64,000 nucleotides of DNA, from contig JBCDLC010000016.1 of assembly GCA_038745855.1 (NCBI GenBank), forward strand, positions 3,109 through 67,108, in the 5' to 3' direction. The notes under the pieces were generated by a model. It made no database searches. It was not told the origin of the DNA and saw only the letters and a program-made list of their open reading frames with translations. This DNA comes from UBA5336 sp038745855 (lineage in GTDB: Bacteria > Pseudomonadota > Alphaproteobacteria > Caulobacterales > Hyphomonadaceae). The position numbers and the translations under genes were made by a program. Shown here piece by piece: positions 33,909 through 41,975 of this stretch. The stretch's first letter is position 1. Every line of letters starts with the position of its first letter.

Positions 33909-34289
33909 TCAGGCTGCTCGGAAAGGCGCCTTGAGTTCTAGTGCATGGACTTCGCCGTGGACTGCTTCGAGGGTCGTCGACAACGCAGACCGCACGTCAC
34001 TCAGCACAAGGGCCGCCTGCGCTTCGCTTACGGTTTCAGTGCTTCGGCCAATATCCTCCGCCCGTTTGCACACATCGGCCAGGGCCATTGCGCCGATCCC
34101 GAGGGCAGCACCCTTGAGCGTGTGCGCTGCATCAGCCCACTGGGTCTGTGGAGCTGTAGCGTCCAACATCCGCCCCCACGTCTCAGCCTGGCCTTTGAAA
34201 ATCTCAAGAACTTCGACGGCAATGGCGGCGTCTCCCATGGTCATGGCGGCCAAGTGGTCGAGGTCGAGGCAAGTCTTCTTCTCTGACAT
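33909..34289 (-). CDS. HPt domain phosphotransfer protein
   Basis: A 126-residue helical protein that consists of one HPt domain. The phosphorylatable His56 lies in the motif AAHTLKGAALGIGA. No kinase or receiver domain is attached. HPt proteins shuttle phosphate between hybrid kinases and response regulators. The ATG at 34289 is used; a GTG at 34310 is possible, and neither has a good ribosome site. It lies near the orphan receiver gene at 31317, so the two might belong to one relay. Confidence 0.82.
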   Translation of the reverse strand: MSEKKTCLDLDHLAAMTMGDAAIAVEVLEIFKGQAETWGRMLDATAPQTQWADAAHTLKGAALGIGAMALADVCKRAEDIGRSTETVSEAQAALVLSDVRSALSTTLEAVHGEVHALELKAPFRAA

Positions 34290-34419
34290 AGGATCGACTG
34301 TCTTTGGCACTGGTTAAACTCTGGTCAACGCAGGACAGAGCCGGAATGAATTGGCGGCATCCAGCACAGCTTTCGCGCGTGGCCGTAGTTTGTTACAACT
34401 GAAACCAATAGGAGCTGCT

Positions 34420-35301
34420 ATGGCCACCGCGAGTGCTACCCCCTTGGGCGAGAAAAACCGTTACAGCGACGCGCCGCGCGCGGACGATTGGACCATCGAT
34501 CAAGACTGGGAGAGCTATACGGAGGCGGAGCATAGTCGTTGGGACCGCCTCTTTGCCCGGCAACGCGATGTGTTGCCGGGCCGGGCCTGCGCGGCTTTCC
34601 TTGAAGCCATGGACACCTTGCGCCTGTCGTCGGAGGGCATTCCCAACATGGAGCGGCTGTCTGACAGACTGGAGCCATTGACGGGTTGGCGCGTAGTGCC
34701 GGTGAGCGACCTCGTGCCGGACGATATCTTTTTCGATCATCTCGCCAACAAGCGTTTCCCTGCTGGTGCTTTTATCCGCCCGGAATCGGAGTTCGACTAC
34801 CTCGAAGAGCCCGACATCTTCCATGACATCTTCGGCCACGTGCCTCTGCTGGCCAATCCCGTCTATGCTGATTTCATGCACGCTTATGGCAAAGGGGGCG
34901 GCCGGGCGATGGCATTGGGCCAGCTCCACAATTTGGCGAGGCTCTACTGGTACACCGTGGAATTCGGTCTGATCCGGGAACACGGTATGCTACGCTTGTT
35001 TGGCGCCGGCATCCTGTCCTCGCCCCGGGAGAGCGTTTTTGCCCTTGATGATGCCTCGCCCCATAGGGTGGATTTCGATCTCAGCCGGGTCATGCGCACC
35101 GAGTACATCATTGATGACTTCCAAAAGACCTACTTCGTCATCGACAGTTTCGAGGCGCTTCTGGAAACCTGCTACGCTGATTTCGACGAAGTCTACGCTG
35201 AAGTAAGAGGGCTAATGGATATCCAACCCGACGTACTGGATGAGGATGACACCGTTATGCATCGTGGCACGCAAGCCTACTTCCTGAACAAATCTCTGTA
35301 G
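34420..35301 (+). CDS. phhA: Phenylalanine 4-monooxygenase
   Basis: A 293-residue aromatic amino acid hydroxylase of the bacterial monomer type. The iron ligands are His135 and His140 in DIFHDIFGHVP, and Glu181 in YWYTVEFG. It converts phenylalanine to tyrosine using tetrahydrobiopterin and O2. The ATG at 34420 is chosen because AGGAG lies 5 bases upstream; the frame is open to 34351. The usual partner phhB and homogentisate genes are not next to it. Confidence 0.95.
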   Translation: MATASATPLGEKNRYSDAPRADDWTIDQDWESYTEAEHSRWDRLFARQRDVLPGRACAAFLEAMDTLRLSSEGIPNMERLSDRLEPLTGWRVVPVSDLVPDDIFFDHLANKRFPAGAFIRPESEFDYLEEPDIFHDIFGHVPLLANPVYADFMHAYGKGGGRAMALGQLHNLARLYWYTVEFGLIREHGMLRLFGAGILSSPRESVFALDDASPHRVDFDLSRVMRTEYIIDDFQKTYFVIDSFEALLETCYADFDEVYAEVRGLMDIQPDVLDEDDTVMHRGTQAYFLNKSL

Positions 35302-35381
35302 GCGCCCATGCTGGCGATTGTCGCGGCCCACACCTTGCTCTAATCCCCCTTGTTGTCTGCCCATGGGCAAGGAGGCGGCCG

Positions 35382-36407
35382 ATGGCGCAAAGGTCTCGCG
35401 TTGTTTTCCATGAGAAACTGCTGAAGCTTCGTGAGCGCTTCGGCCTCGACCTTCGGCTTGATGGACTCGCTGATGCCCGCCGGGCGGACGTTCCCGTACA
35501 GCCCATCCACCATCTCATAGCAAGCGTGATCATGGTCGGCGTAGGCATCATTATGCTCGGTATGGTGTTCGGGCTTATGATCGGAATAAATGGCGCTCTC
35601 ACCGGTGCACCAACCACTAGCATAGCAAACCAGGAGTTTATCCAGAATTCGGGGCTAGCCGCTCTCATACAAGGTAGTGATGGCGCTTCCCGGCTCGGTT
35701 ACAGCCTTGTCACCGTCGCTGGGCTTCTGATGGGGCTGGGATTCGTACTGTTCGGGGCACCTCTGGTCTGGGCGCGGGCGGTCCACGACCAGCTTGTGCA
35801 GATGATCAGCCCGCCATTCACACGAAGACCGTATGCGGTATACTTACGCCGAACGCCAAATACGGACGCGCCGGGCCCGCTTGATCTCTCCATTGCGAGC
35901 GAAGCAAAATTCACAGCCGCATTTGCCCGCCACGGCCCGACAGCCTCGGTGGGCTCCCACAGCGCTGGTGATGGTGCGGATGTGCCAGCGGGCACCGCTC
36001 GAGTCATGTTGAAAAACCGCGACGACGTTTGGGTTGCGGCGGTCGATACCCTTGATGCAGACGCAGTCTTCACCGCCGTCGACGTGACGGACCCGACCGA
36101 CCGGGTTTTGGCGTTCGTGAAACAGATGGCGAACCAGAAGAATGGGCCACGCTTCGGCCTTCTGATCGCACTCGGAACGCCTGAACGGCGGATGCAGTCC
36201 TGGCGCGCTGTCGCCAAGTCGATTGCGGGCAGCCCCGCACAGGTGACCCCTGTAGCACCGAAAGCGCCGCCGATTGCAATGCTGATCGATGGTTCCATCT
36301 GGACAGCGCTCGGCCAAGGCCCGCACGCGCAAGGGGGCGCGCAGCTCGAAGTCTTGTTGAATGACCGTGTTGCCCAGGACCTTTTCGATATTGCTGCGAA
36401 GGCTTGA
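35382..36407 (+). CDS. Membrane protein of unknown function with a soluble C-terminal domain
   Basis: A 341-residue protein. A charged N-terminal segment (1-45) is followed by one hydrophobic helix (VIMVGVGIIMLGMVFGLMIG), a polar stretch, and a second helix (LVTVAGLLMGLGFVLFG). About 200 residues without further helices follow, with a possible alpha/beta domain (VWVAAVDTLDADAVFTAVDV). No family recognised. AAGGAGG precedes the ATG and overlaps a TGCCCATGGGCA palindrome (35358-35369). The stop lies 17 bases before the GMC oxidoreductase start, so the two are probably co-transcribed and may act together at the membrane. Confidence 0.72.
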   Translation: MAQRSRVVFHEKLLKLRERFGLDLRLDGLADARRADVPVQPIHHLIASVIMVGVGIIMLGMVFGLMIGINGALTGAPTTSIANQEFIQNSGLAALIQGSDGASRLGYSLVTVAGLLMGLGFVLFGAPLVWARAVHDQLVQMISPPFTRRPYAVYLRRTPNTDAPGPLDLSIASEAKFTAAFARHGPTASVGSHSAGDGADVPAGTARVMLKNRDDVWVAAVDTLDADAVFTAVDVTDPTDRVLAFVKQMANQKNGPRFGLLIALGTPERRMQSWRAVAKSIAGSPAQVTPVAPKAPPIAMLIDGSIWTALGQGPHAQGGAQLEVLLNDRVAQDLFDIAAKA

Positions 36408-36424
36408 GGCGGACCCTTGGAGCC

Positions 36425-38011
36425 ATGTTGAAGGATCTTGGAAGCGGCGGGATTGGCGAAGAGCTTCGCACCGAATTCTGTATCATCGGCGCAGGAGTTG
36501 CGGGCCAGACGCTCGCCATGCGCCTCGCGAAGGCCGGGAAGGCGGTCTTGCTGGTCGAGAGTGGCGGGCTTGAGTTCAACCCGGCCATTCAGGCGCTGTC
36601 CGATGGTGATGTCACCGGGGAACCATACTACGAATTGCAGTCGGCGCGGCTGCGGATGTTCGGCGGAACAGCGGCGATCTGGGGCGGACGCTGCGCCGAA
36701 CTCGACGCGATCGATTTCGAGCAGCGGGACTACATCCCCCATAGCGGCTGGCCGATCTCTAAAGCGGATCTGGTCCCTTTCTATACGCGGGCCTACGAAG
36801 CGATGGATATCGAAGACCGCGGCGCAGCCGCGCCGGTGTCTGGACCAGTCAGCAGCAGAGCCGTTTTCGATAGGAACAAGCTCGATGTGGGATACTGGAG
36901 GTTCGACGAATTCGGTGAGCGGTTCACCAATGTCTCACGAGGGAACCTCGACACGGTGGACATCCTGATCAACGCCACCATGACGGAAATGGACATCAGC
37001 GACGCGGGCGCGGTGACCTCGGTCACGGTGCGGTCGCTTTCCGGGCACTGCACACGATTGTGCGCGCGCATCTTTGTCCTCGCAGCAGGTGCCATAGAAA
37101 CAATCCGGGCACTCATGGCCGCTGTGCCGAAGCGGAAGAACGGGCTCGGCAATAGCCGTGACCTGTTAGGGCGGCACTTCATGGAGCATCCCCATGGCCG
37201 CGGCGGAGAAATCGTCTCGGAAAAGCTCGTCCGCTCCCTTGAGGCGGTGCCGCGTGCGTTCAGGGCCAATGGTCACCGATATGCGGCCTATGTGCGTTTG
37301 TCAGACGCCGAGCAGCGCCGGCAAGGCGTGCTTAATAGTTCGCTCAGCCTCGCGCCCCGTCGGCACGAAGGCAGCTCCGAAGAACTCGTCCGGGCTTTGA
37401 AACAAAAGCTGAAGCACGACCTGCCGAGCACTCGGTTCTGGCGCACAAGCTACAAATGGCTGAAGGGCATGTCAGGACGCGCGCGCGAAACGGTCGATCC
37501 GTGGGCGTCCGTCTGGTCGGTGAAACAGCCAGGCAGCAGACTTGGCCTTTACGCGGTGATCAGAGCTGAGCAGGCGCCAAACCCTGAGAGCCGGATCATG
37601 CTGAGCGCGCGGAGAGACGCACTGGGGCTGCCGCTGGCTGCGCTCAATTGGCAATTCTCCGAGATCGACAAGCGCAGCACCCTGGCCCTGATGACGACCT
37701 TGAAGAACGAGTACCAGCGTCTTGGCCTCGGTGACGTTATTCCCGCCCGCTGGCTCGAGGACGACGCGGTGCAGTGGCAGATGGATCCTTTGATCTCTTC
37801 CCACCCGATCGGCGGCTACCACCATATGGGCGGCACCCGCATGGCCGATACGCCACAGACTGGGGTTGTCGATCGCGATTGTCGCCTGTTCGAAAGTCCC
37901 AATCTATACATTGCCGGTAGCAGCGTTTTCCCCACCGGTGGATGGGCGAATCCAACGCTGACAATCATTGCGCTCGCTGAACGTCTGGCTGAGCATCTCT
38001 GCCAGACTTGA
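36425..38011 (+). CDS. GMC family FAD-dependent oxidoreductase
   Basis: A 528-residue flavoenzyme. It has the FAD-binding motif IIGAGVAG (residues 20-27), a conserved FGGTAAIWGGRC region, and the GMC C-terminal domain with HHMGGTRMAD and GSSVFPTGGWANPTLTIIALA, where the catalytic His is expected. Related enzymes oxidise alcohols, sugars or sterols. The ATG at 36425 has GGAG a few bases upstream; a TTG at 36404 overlaps the previous stop and is less likely. The 3' end overlaps the convergent TetR gene by 47 bases. The substrate is unknown. Confidence 0.86.
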   Translation: MLKDLGSGGIGEELRTEFCIIGAGVAGQTLAMRLAKAGKAVLLVESGGLEFNPAIQALSDGDVTGEPYYELQSARLRMFGGTAAIWGGRCAELDAIDFEQRDYIPHSGWPISKADLVPFYTRAYEAMDIEDRGAAAPVSGPVSSRAVFDRNKLDVGYWRFDEFGERFTNVSRGNLDTVDILINATMTEMDISDAGAVTSVTVRSLSGHCTRLCARIFVLAAGAIETIRALMAAVPKRKNGLGNSRDLLGRHFMEHPHGRGGEIVSEKLVRSLEAVPRAFRANGHRYAAYVRLSDAEQRRQGVLNSSLSLAPRRHEGSSEELVRALKQKLKHDLPSTRFWRTSYKWLKGMSGRARETVDPWASVWSVKQPGSRLGLYAVIRAEQAPNPESRIMLSARRDALGLPLAALNWQFSEIDKRSTLALMTTLKNEYQRLGLGDVIPARWLEDDAVQWQMDPLISSHPIGGYHHMGGTRMADTPQTGVVDRDCRLFESPNLYIAGSSVFPTGGWANPTLTIIALAERLAEHLCQT

Positions 38012-38639
38012 TGAGCGCCCTCACTCCGTTCTCTATAATTTGATCAGGGGACGACCACGGATACCCGCTCATGGTTATGCGTGTATGGGCAACGCCATGC
38101 AGGAGGCAGAGCAGGAGATCGAAGGCCTGTTTTAAATCGCCCGATGACATATCCGAGCCAAGTGCCGTCTCCAAATCCACTAGGAAGAGGCGGAAGTGTT
38201 CAAGCGTTTCGGTGGTGCCGATGAAAACACTCACGTCCGGTTGGCTAACACCTTCGGACATGAATACCAGTCGGTAGTGCTCAGGATTCTCAATCCAATA
38301 GCGCACATAGGCTTGCGATATGGCAGTGAGATGCTCGGCGTTTGCCGGCGTTGGTGTCACTTCAGCGATTTCTGAGAAAATAGCTTCGAACACGCGGCCC
38401 CAGAGCGTTCGGAGGATATCGATTTTCGAACCATAGTATCGGTAAAGTGTCATTGGCGTGCATCCAACCGCGCTGGCGATGCGGCGCATCGAAATCGTGC
38501 TGTAGCCCTCCGTCCGGAACAACTCGTCTGCTGCCTGCGTGATCCGCTGGCGCATCGACTCGCGCTGTTCCTCTGACATGGCGGGCCTTCCGCGCGGTGA
38601 TTTCTCCTTGGACGACTGGCTTGACCGGTCTTTTTCCAT
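37965..38639 (-). CDS. TetR family transcriptional regulator
   Basis: A 224-residue regulator with the TetR helix-turn-helix (ITQAADELFRTEGYSTISMRRIASAVGCTPMTLYRYYGSK, residues 34-73) and an all-helical ligand domain. It is divergent from the DUF1772-like gene, with a perfect palindrome between them as a likely operator. Its 3' end overlaps the convergent GMC gene, so transcription of one could interfere with the other. It probably represses the membrane protein gene and itself; the ligand is unknown. Confidence 0.9.
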   Translation of the reverse strand: MEKDRSSQSSKEKSPRGRPAMSEEQRESMRQRITQAADELFRTEGYSTISMRRIASAVGCTPMTLYRYYGSKIDILRTLWGRVFEAIFSEIAEVTPTPANAEHLTAISQAYVRYWIENPEHYRLVFMSEGVSQPDVSVFIGTTETLEHFRLFLVDLETALGSDMSSGDLKQAFDLLLCLLHGVAHTRITMSGYPWSSPDQIIENGVRALIKSGRDAQPDVQRAQ

Positions 38640-38702
38640 CGTCGTTCACCCCCGGGACCTTTGCTTCGGCATACTCTTGTCCGCGCCGATTTCATATATT
38701 AG

Positions 38703-38714
38703 TATACGCGTATA
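38703..38714. promoter_or_regulatory. TATACGCGTATA palindrome, candidate TetR operator
   Basis: A perfect 12-base palindrome within an AT-rich 93-base gap between the divergent TetR gene and the DUF1772-like gene, 19 bases before the latter's ATG. Its position overlaps where the promoter should be, as expected for a TetR-type operator. Binding is inferred. Confidence 0.5.
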
Positions 38715-38732
38715 ATTAAAAGGAACGCTGTC

Positions 38733-39164
38733 ATGGAAGTGCTGGAACTCGTAACAACGCTAATGATCGGCCTTTATGCGGGAAGCCTTTTGACGGAGGG
38801 CATGATCCTTGTGCCCTATTGGCGCCGAATGGCACCACAAGACTTTTTTCGCCTTCACGGTGATGTCGGCCCAAGCCTTTTTCGTTACTTTGCGCTGCTC
38901 ACGGCCGCTGCCATGGGGATGTCTTTCATAACGGCCGTTGCCGCCTTCGATCCTTTGGCGTGGCAAAGCCTCGCTGCCCTGTTGTGCAGCGTCGCTCTTG
39001 CGATTTTCTTCATTCACTTCCGAAAAGCCAACGCAGCTTTTGCAAACCGCAGCCTTACCCACGACGAGCTCGGCCCAGCGCTGGAACGGTGGTCTGCTTG
39101 GCACTGGACGAGAACGCTCGTCATCGTCGGCGCATTCGCAGCGTCGATTGTCGCCATCTTATAA
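38733..39164 (+). CDS. DUF1772-like four-helix membrane protein
   Basis: A 143-residue membrane protein with about four hydrophobic helices. The pattern (TTLMIGLYAGSLLTEGMIL early, a basic turn, then FFIHFRKANAAF and a C-terminal TLVIVGAFAASIVAIL) resembles DUF1772/anthrone-oxygenase-like proteins. AAGGAACG precedes the ATG. It is divergent from a TetR regulator with a palindrome between, so it is probably induced by the TetR ligand. The family assignment is moderate. Confidence 0.65.
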   Translation: MEVLELVTTLMIGLYAGSLLTEGMILVPYWRRMAPQDFFRLHGDVGPSLFRYFALLTAAAMGMSFITAVAAFDPLAWQSLAALLCSVALAIFFIHFRKANAAFANRSLTHDELGPALERWSAWHWTRTLVIVGAFAASIVAIL

Positions 39165-39190
39165 TTTACGATCTTCCAATACAGCCTTGA

Positions 39191-40978
39191 TCAGTAAACC
39201 CGGGCTTTGGGCTCGATATACGCAATTTCGTTCGACATCGTGTAGTCGTGAACAGGCCGATAGTCGATCCGTGTTGTGCCCGCATCGTCGACCCAGGCGA
39301 GCGTATGCTTCATCCACGTCTCGTCATCCCGGTCCGAGTAATCTTCCCGAGCATGCGCACCACGGCTTTCCTGGCGGTTGACCGCTGAATTCACAGTTAC
39401 AACCGCCTGCGCGATAAGATTATCGAACTCGAGCGCCTCAATGAGATCAGTGTTCCAGATCAATCCCCGATCCTTCACGTCGATACCTGGAAGCTTCCCA
39501 AAGACCTCATCGATCTTCTCAACACCCTCGCGGAGAATATCGCCTGTACGGAACACGGCGCAATTGGACTGCATCGCTTTTTGCATCTCAAGGCGAAGAT
39601 TCGCGACGGGCTGATCTCCGGTCGCGTTCCGCATCTTGTCGAAACGACCGATATGCTTATCCGTCCAGCTATCGCTCACCGTGGGCTGAGAAGCACCTGG
39701 GTCGACTGTATTCCCACAATGGATGCCCGCAGCACGCCCGAAAACCACAAGGTCGATCAGGGAATTCGACCCCAGGCGGTTTGCGCCGTGCACAGACACA
39801 CAGGCCGCCTCTCCAACGGCCATCAGACCCGGGACCACATGGTCAGGATCGCCATTGGCCTTGGTGAGAACTTCCCCGTTATAATTCGTCGGTATACCGC
39901 CCATATTATAGTGAACCGTCGGAAGCACCGGGATCGGCTCCTTCGTGACATCCACGCCGGCAAAAATTCTTGCCGTCTCCGAGATCCCTGGTAGCCGCGC
40001 GGCAAGCGTTTCCGGTGGCAGGTGGTTAAGGTGCAGGTGGATGTGATCACCCTCTTCACCAACGCCGCGTCCCTCGCGGATTTCGACGGTCATGGCACGA
40101 GAAACAACGTCGCGAGAGGCCAAATCCTTGGCGCTTGGAGCATAGCGCTCCATGAAGCGATCGCCTTCGGAGTTGGTCAGGTAACCACCCTCGCCTCGCG
40201 CGCCTTCCGTGATCAGGCAGCCCGAGCCGTAAACGCCCGTGGGGTGGAATTGGATGAACTCCATGTCCTGGAGCGGCAGTCCGGCCCGAAGAACCATGGC
40301 ATTGCCATCACCCGTGCAGGTGTGCGCTGACGTGCACGAGAAGAACGCACGCCCATATCCGCCGGTGGCGAGCACGGTTTTCTGGGCGCGGAACCGGTGC
40401 ATGGAGCCATCGTCGAGCTTCCAGGCCGTTACGCCGCGGCAGGCACCCTCTTCATCCATGATCAGGTCCATGGCGAAGTACTCGATAAAGAACTCCGTCT
40501 GGTTCCTGAGCGCCTGGCCATAAAGCGTGTGCAGCATGGCGTGGCCGGTTCGGTCAGCCGCCGCGCAGGTCCGTTGAACGGGCCCGTCACCAAAATTCTT
40601 GGTCATGCCGCCGAAGGCACGCTGATAAATCTTGCCTTCCTCGGTTCGTGAGAAGGGCATGCCCCAGTGTTCAAGTTCGTAGACGGCAGCGGGCGCATTC
40701 CGACAAAGATACTCGATGGCATCCTGATCGCCGAGCCAGTCCGACCCCTTCACGGTGTCATACATGTGCCAGCGCCAGTCATCCTCAGACATGTTCCCGA
40801 GAGACGCAGCGATACCGCCCTGGGCAGCAACGGTGTGAGAGCGAGTGGGGAAAACCTTTGTGATACAGGCCGTCTTGAGACCAGCCTGGGCAGCACCGAG
40901 CGCTGCCCTCAGACCAGCACCGCCAGCGCCCACAACGACGACATCATAGGTATGGTCGGTCCAGTTATACTCGCTCAT
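39191..40978 (-). CDS. sdhA: Succinate dehydrogenase flavoprotein subunit
   Basis: A 595-residue flavoprotein: FAD motif VVVGAGGAGLRAALGA, the covalent-FAD His in SHTVAAQGG, the active-site HPTG segment and the RSRxxHG-like EAACVSVHGANRLGSNSL. It oxidises succinate to fumarate in the TCA cycle and complex II. Upstream on the same strand are sdhD and sdhC. The normal downstream partner sdhB is absent: the next gene is the convergent DUF1772-like gene only 26 bases away. Confidence 0.97.
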   Translation of the reverse strand: MSEYNWTDHTYDVVVVGAGGAGLRAALGAAQAGLKTACITKVFPTRSHTVAAQGGIAASLGNMSEDDWRWHMYDTVKGSDWLGDQDAIEYLCRNAPAAVYELEHWGMPFSRTEEGKIYQRAFGGMTKNFGDGPVQRTCAAADRTGHAMLHTLYGQALRNQTEFFIEYFAMDLIMDEEGACRGVTAWKLDDGSMHRFRAQKTVLATGGYGRAFFSCTSAHTCTGDGNAMVLRAGLPLQDMEFIQFHPTGVYGSGCLITEGARGEGGYLTNSEGDRFMERYAPSAKDLASRDVVSRAMTVEIREGRGVGEEGDHIHLHLNHLPPETLAARLPGISETARIFAGVDVTKEPIPVLPTVHYNMGGIPTNYNGEVLTKANGDPDHVVPGLMAVGEAACVSVHGANRLGSNSLIDLVVFGRAAGIHCGNTVDPGASQPTVSDSWTDKHIGRFDKMRNATGDQPVANLRLEMQKAMQSNCAVFRTGDILREGVEKIDEVFGKLPGIDVKDRGLIWNTDLIEALEFDNLIAQAVVTVNSAVNRQESRGAHAREDYSDRDDETWMKHTLAWVDDAGTTRIDYRPVHDYTMSNEIAYIEPKARVY

Positions 40979-41010
40979 CTCATAATCTCCTCAGGCCGTA
41001 CCACTACAGG

Positions 41011-41409
41011 TCAAACGCCGGCCGTGAACCATATTTTCAGTACCGTCAGGGCGGTCACCGTGAACAACACAATCGATGTAAATGTGTTCAATATCAGCAA
41101 CGCTTGCTTCGTCGCAGGCCTTGAGAGGTAGTCCTCAATCACCACCTGCATACCAAGCCGCATGTGGAAGAATGCCGCGCCAAACGTGAGAATGAGCAGC
41201 ATTGCATTCCAAGGTTTAGCGGCCCACTCCCGAGCGCCCGCATAGCCTGCATCCATGGCGTTCATCACTGCGAACAGAAACCAAGGTATGAGGAATAGAA
41301 GCGCAATCGCGCTAACACGCTGCTTGATGAAATGCCCGACACCCTCTTTCGCGGAGCCGAGTCCCTTTGCGCGCGCGCGAGGTGTTTCAAACGATTGCGA
41401 AGCTGCCAT
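41011..41409 (-). CDS. sdhD: Succinate dehydrogenase membrane anchor subunit
   Basis: A 132-residue protein with three hydrophobic helices. It contains GVGHFIKQRVSAIALLFLIPW, typical of SdhD, and the haem-region HMRLGMQVVIEDY. Together with SdhC it anchors complex II and binds quinone. AGGAGAG precedes the ATG. 9 bases after sdhC and 32 bases before sdhA. Confidence 0.93.
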   Translation of the reverse strand: MAASQSFETPRARAKGLGSAKEGVGHFIKQRVSAIALLFLIPWFLFAVMNAMDAGYAGAREWAAKPWNAMLLILTFGAAFFHMRLGMQVVIEDYLSRPATKQALLILNTFTSIVLFTVTALTVLKIWFTAGV

Positions 41410-41418
41410 CGATCTCTC

Positions 41419-41841
41419 CTAAAGCAGCACGGCCGTGGCCCAAAGCGCAACGGAACCGACTGCAGCGAAGGCGAAATTGAAAGTCGACACAGCGCTTGCC
41501 ACTTTTGGATCGAAGCCGATTGCCGGGCCATCCCACAACATGTGCCGAATGCCGTTCGCAAAGTGATATAGAACGGCAGCAGCCCAAGCGACGAGGACCA
41601 GTTGGCCGAAAATCGAAGAAATCAGCGTCTCGATAAGCGCATAAAACGCTGGCACTTCTCCGGTGCCTTCCGCTGGTGCAAGTCCAAGGGCGACGATCCA
41701 TGTCGCTACCAGGAAAGAGCCGAAATAGAGGCCTACGCCAGTGATCCTGTGGGTAATCGACGCGAGCATGGTGACGTGGAACCGCCACACCTGGAGGTGG
41801 GGCGATAACGGTCGTGGATCATTATATGCTGGACCGGCCAA
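41419..41841 (-). CDS. sdhC: Succinate dehydrogenase cytochrome b556 subunit (TTG start)
   Basis: A 140-residue membrane subunit with three helices. Signatures: RPLSPHLQVWRFHVTMLASITHRITG near the N-terminus, and YHFANGIRHMLWD with the haem His. It forms the quinone site with SdhD. The first in-frame start is TTG at 41841, with GAGAGG 7 bases upstream; the two ATGs just before it are in another frame. First gene of sdhCDA and divergent from the DUF885 gene, so this gap should hold the operon promoter. Confidence 0.93.
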   Translation of the reverse strand: MAGPAYNDPRPLSPHLQVWRFHVTMLASITHRITGVGLYFGSFLVATWIVALGLAPAEGTGEVPAFYALIETLISSIFGQLVLVAWAAAVLYHFANGIRHMLWDGPAIGFDPKVASAVSTFNFAFAAVGSVALWATAVLL

Positions 41842-41975
41842 ATCATCATCCTCTCACGACGTTTGCATCTAGGATCAGGGATGGAATATGAACATGCTCC
41901 GAAGACTGTCAACGCGCGCAAACGCGCGGAAGAGCGGCTTTCCGGTCGGGCACGGAACGACACAGGGTGTTGAAA

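Noticed and set aside
35699..36742. A 347-codon minus-strand frame
   Set aside because: Covers the membrane protein and the GMC start in antisense; both real genes have ribosome sites and family or membrane features.
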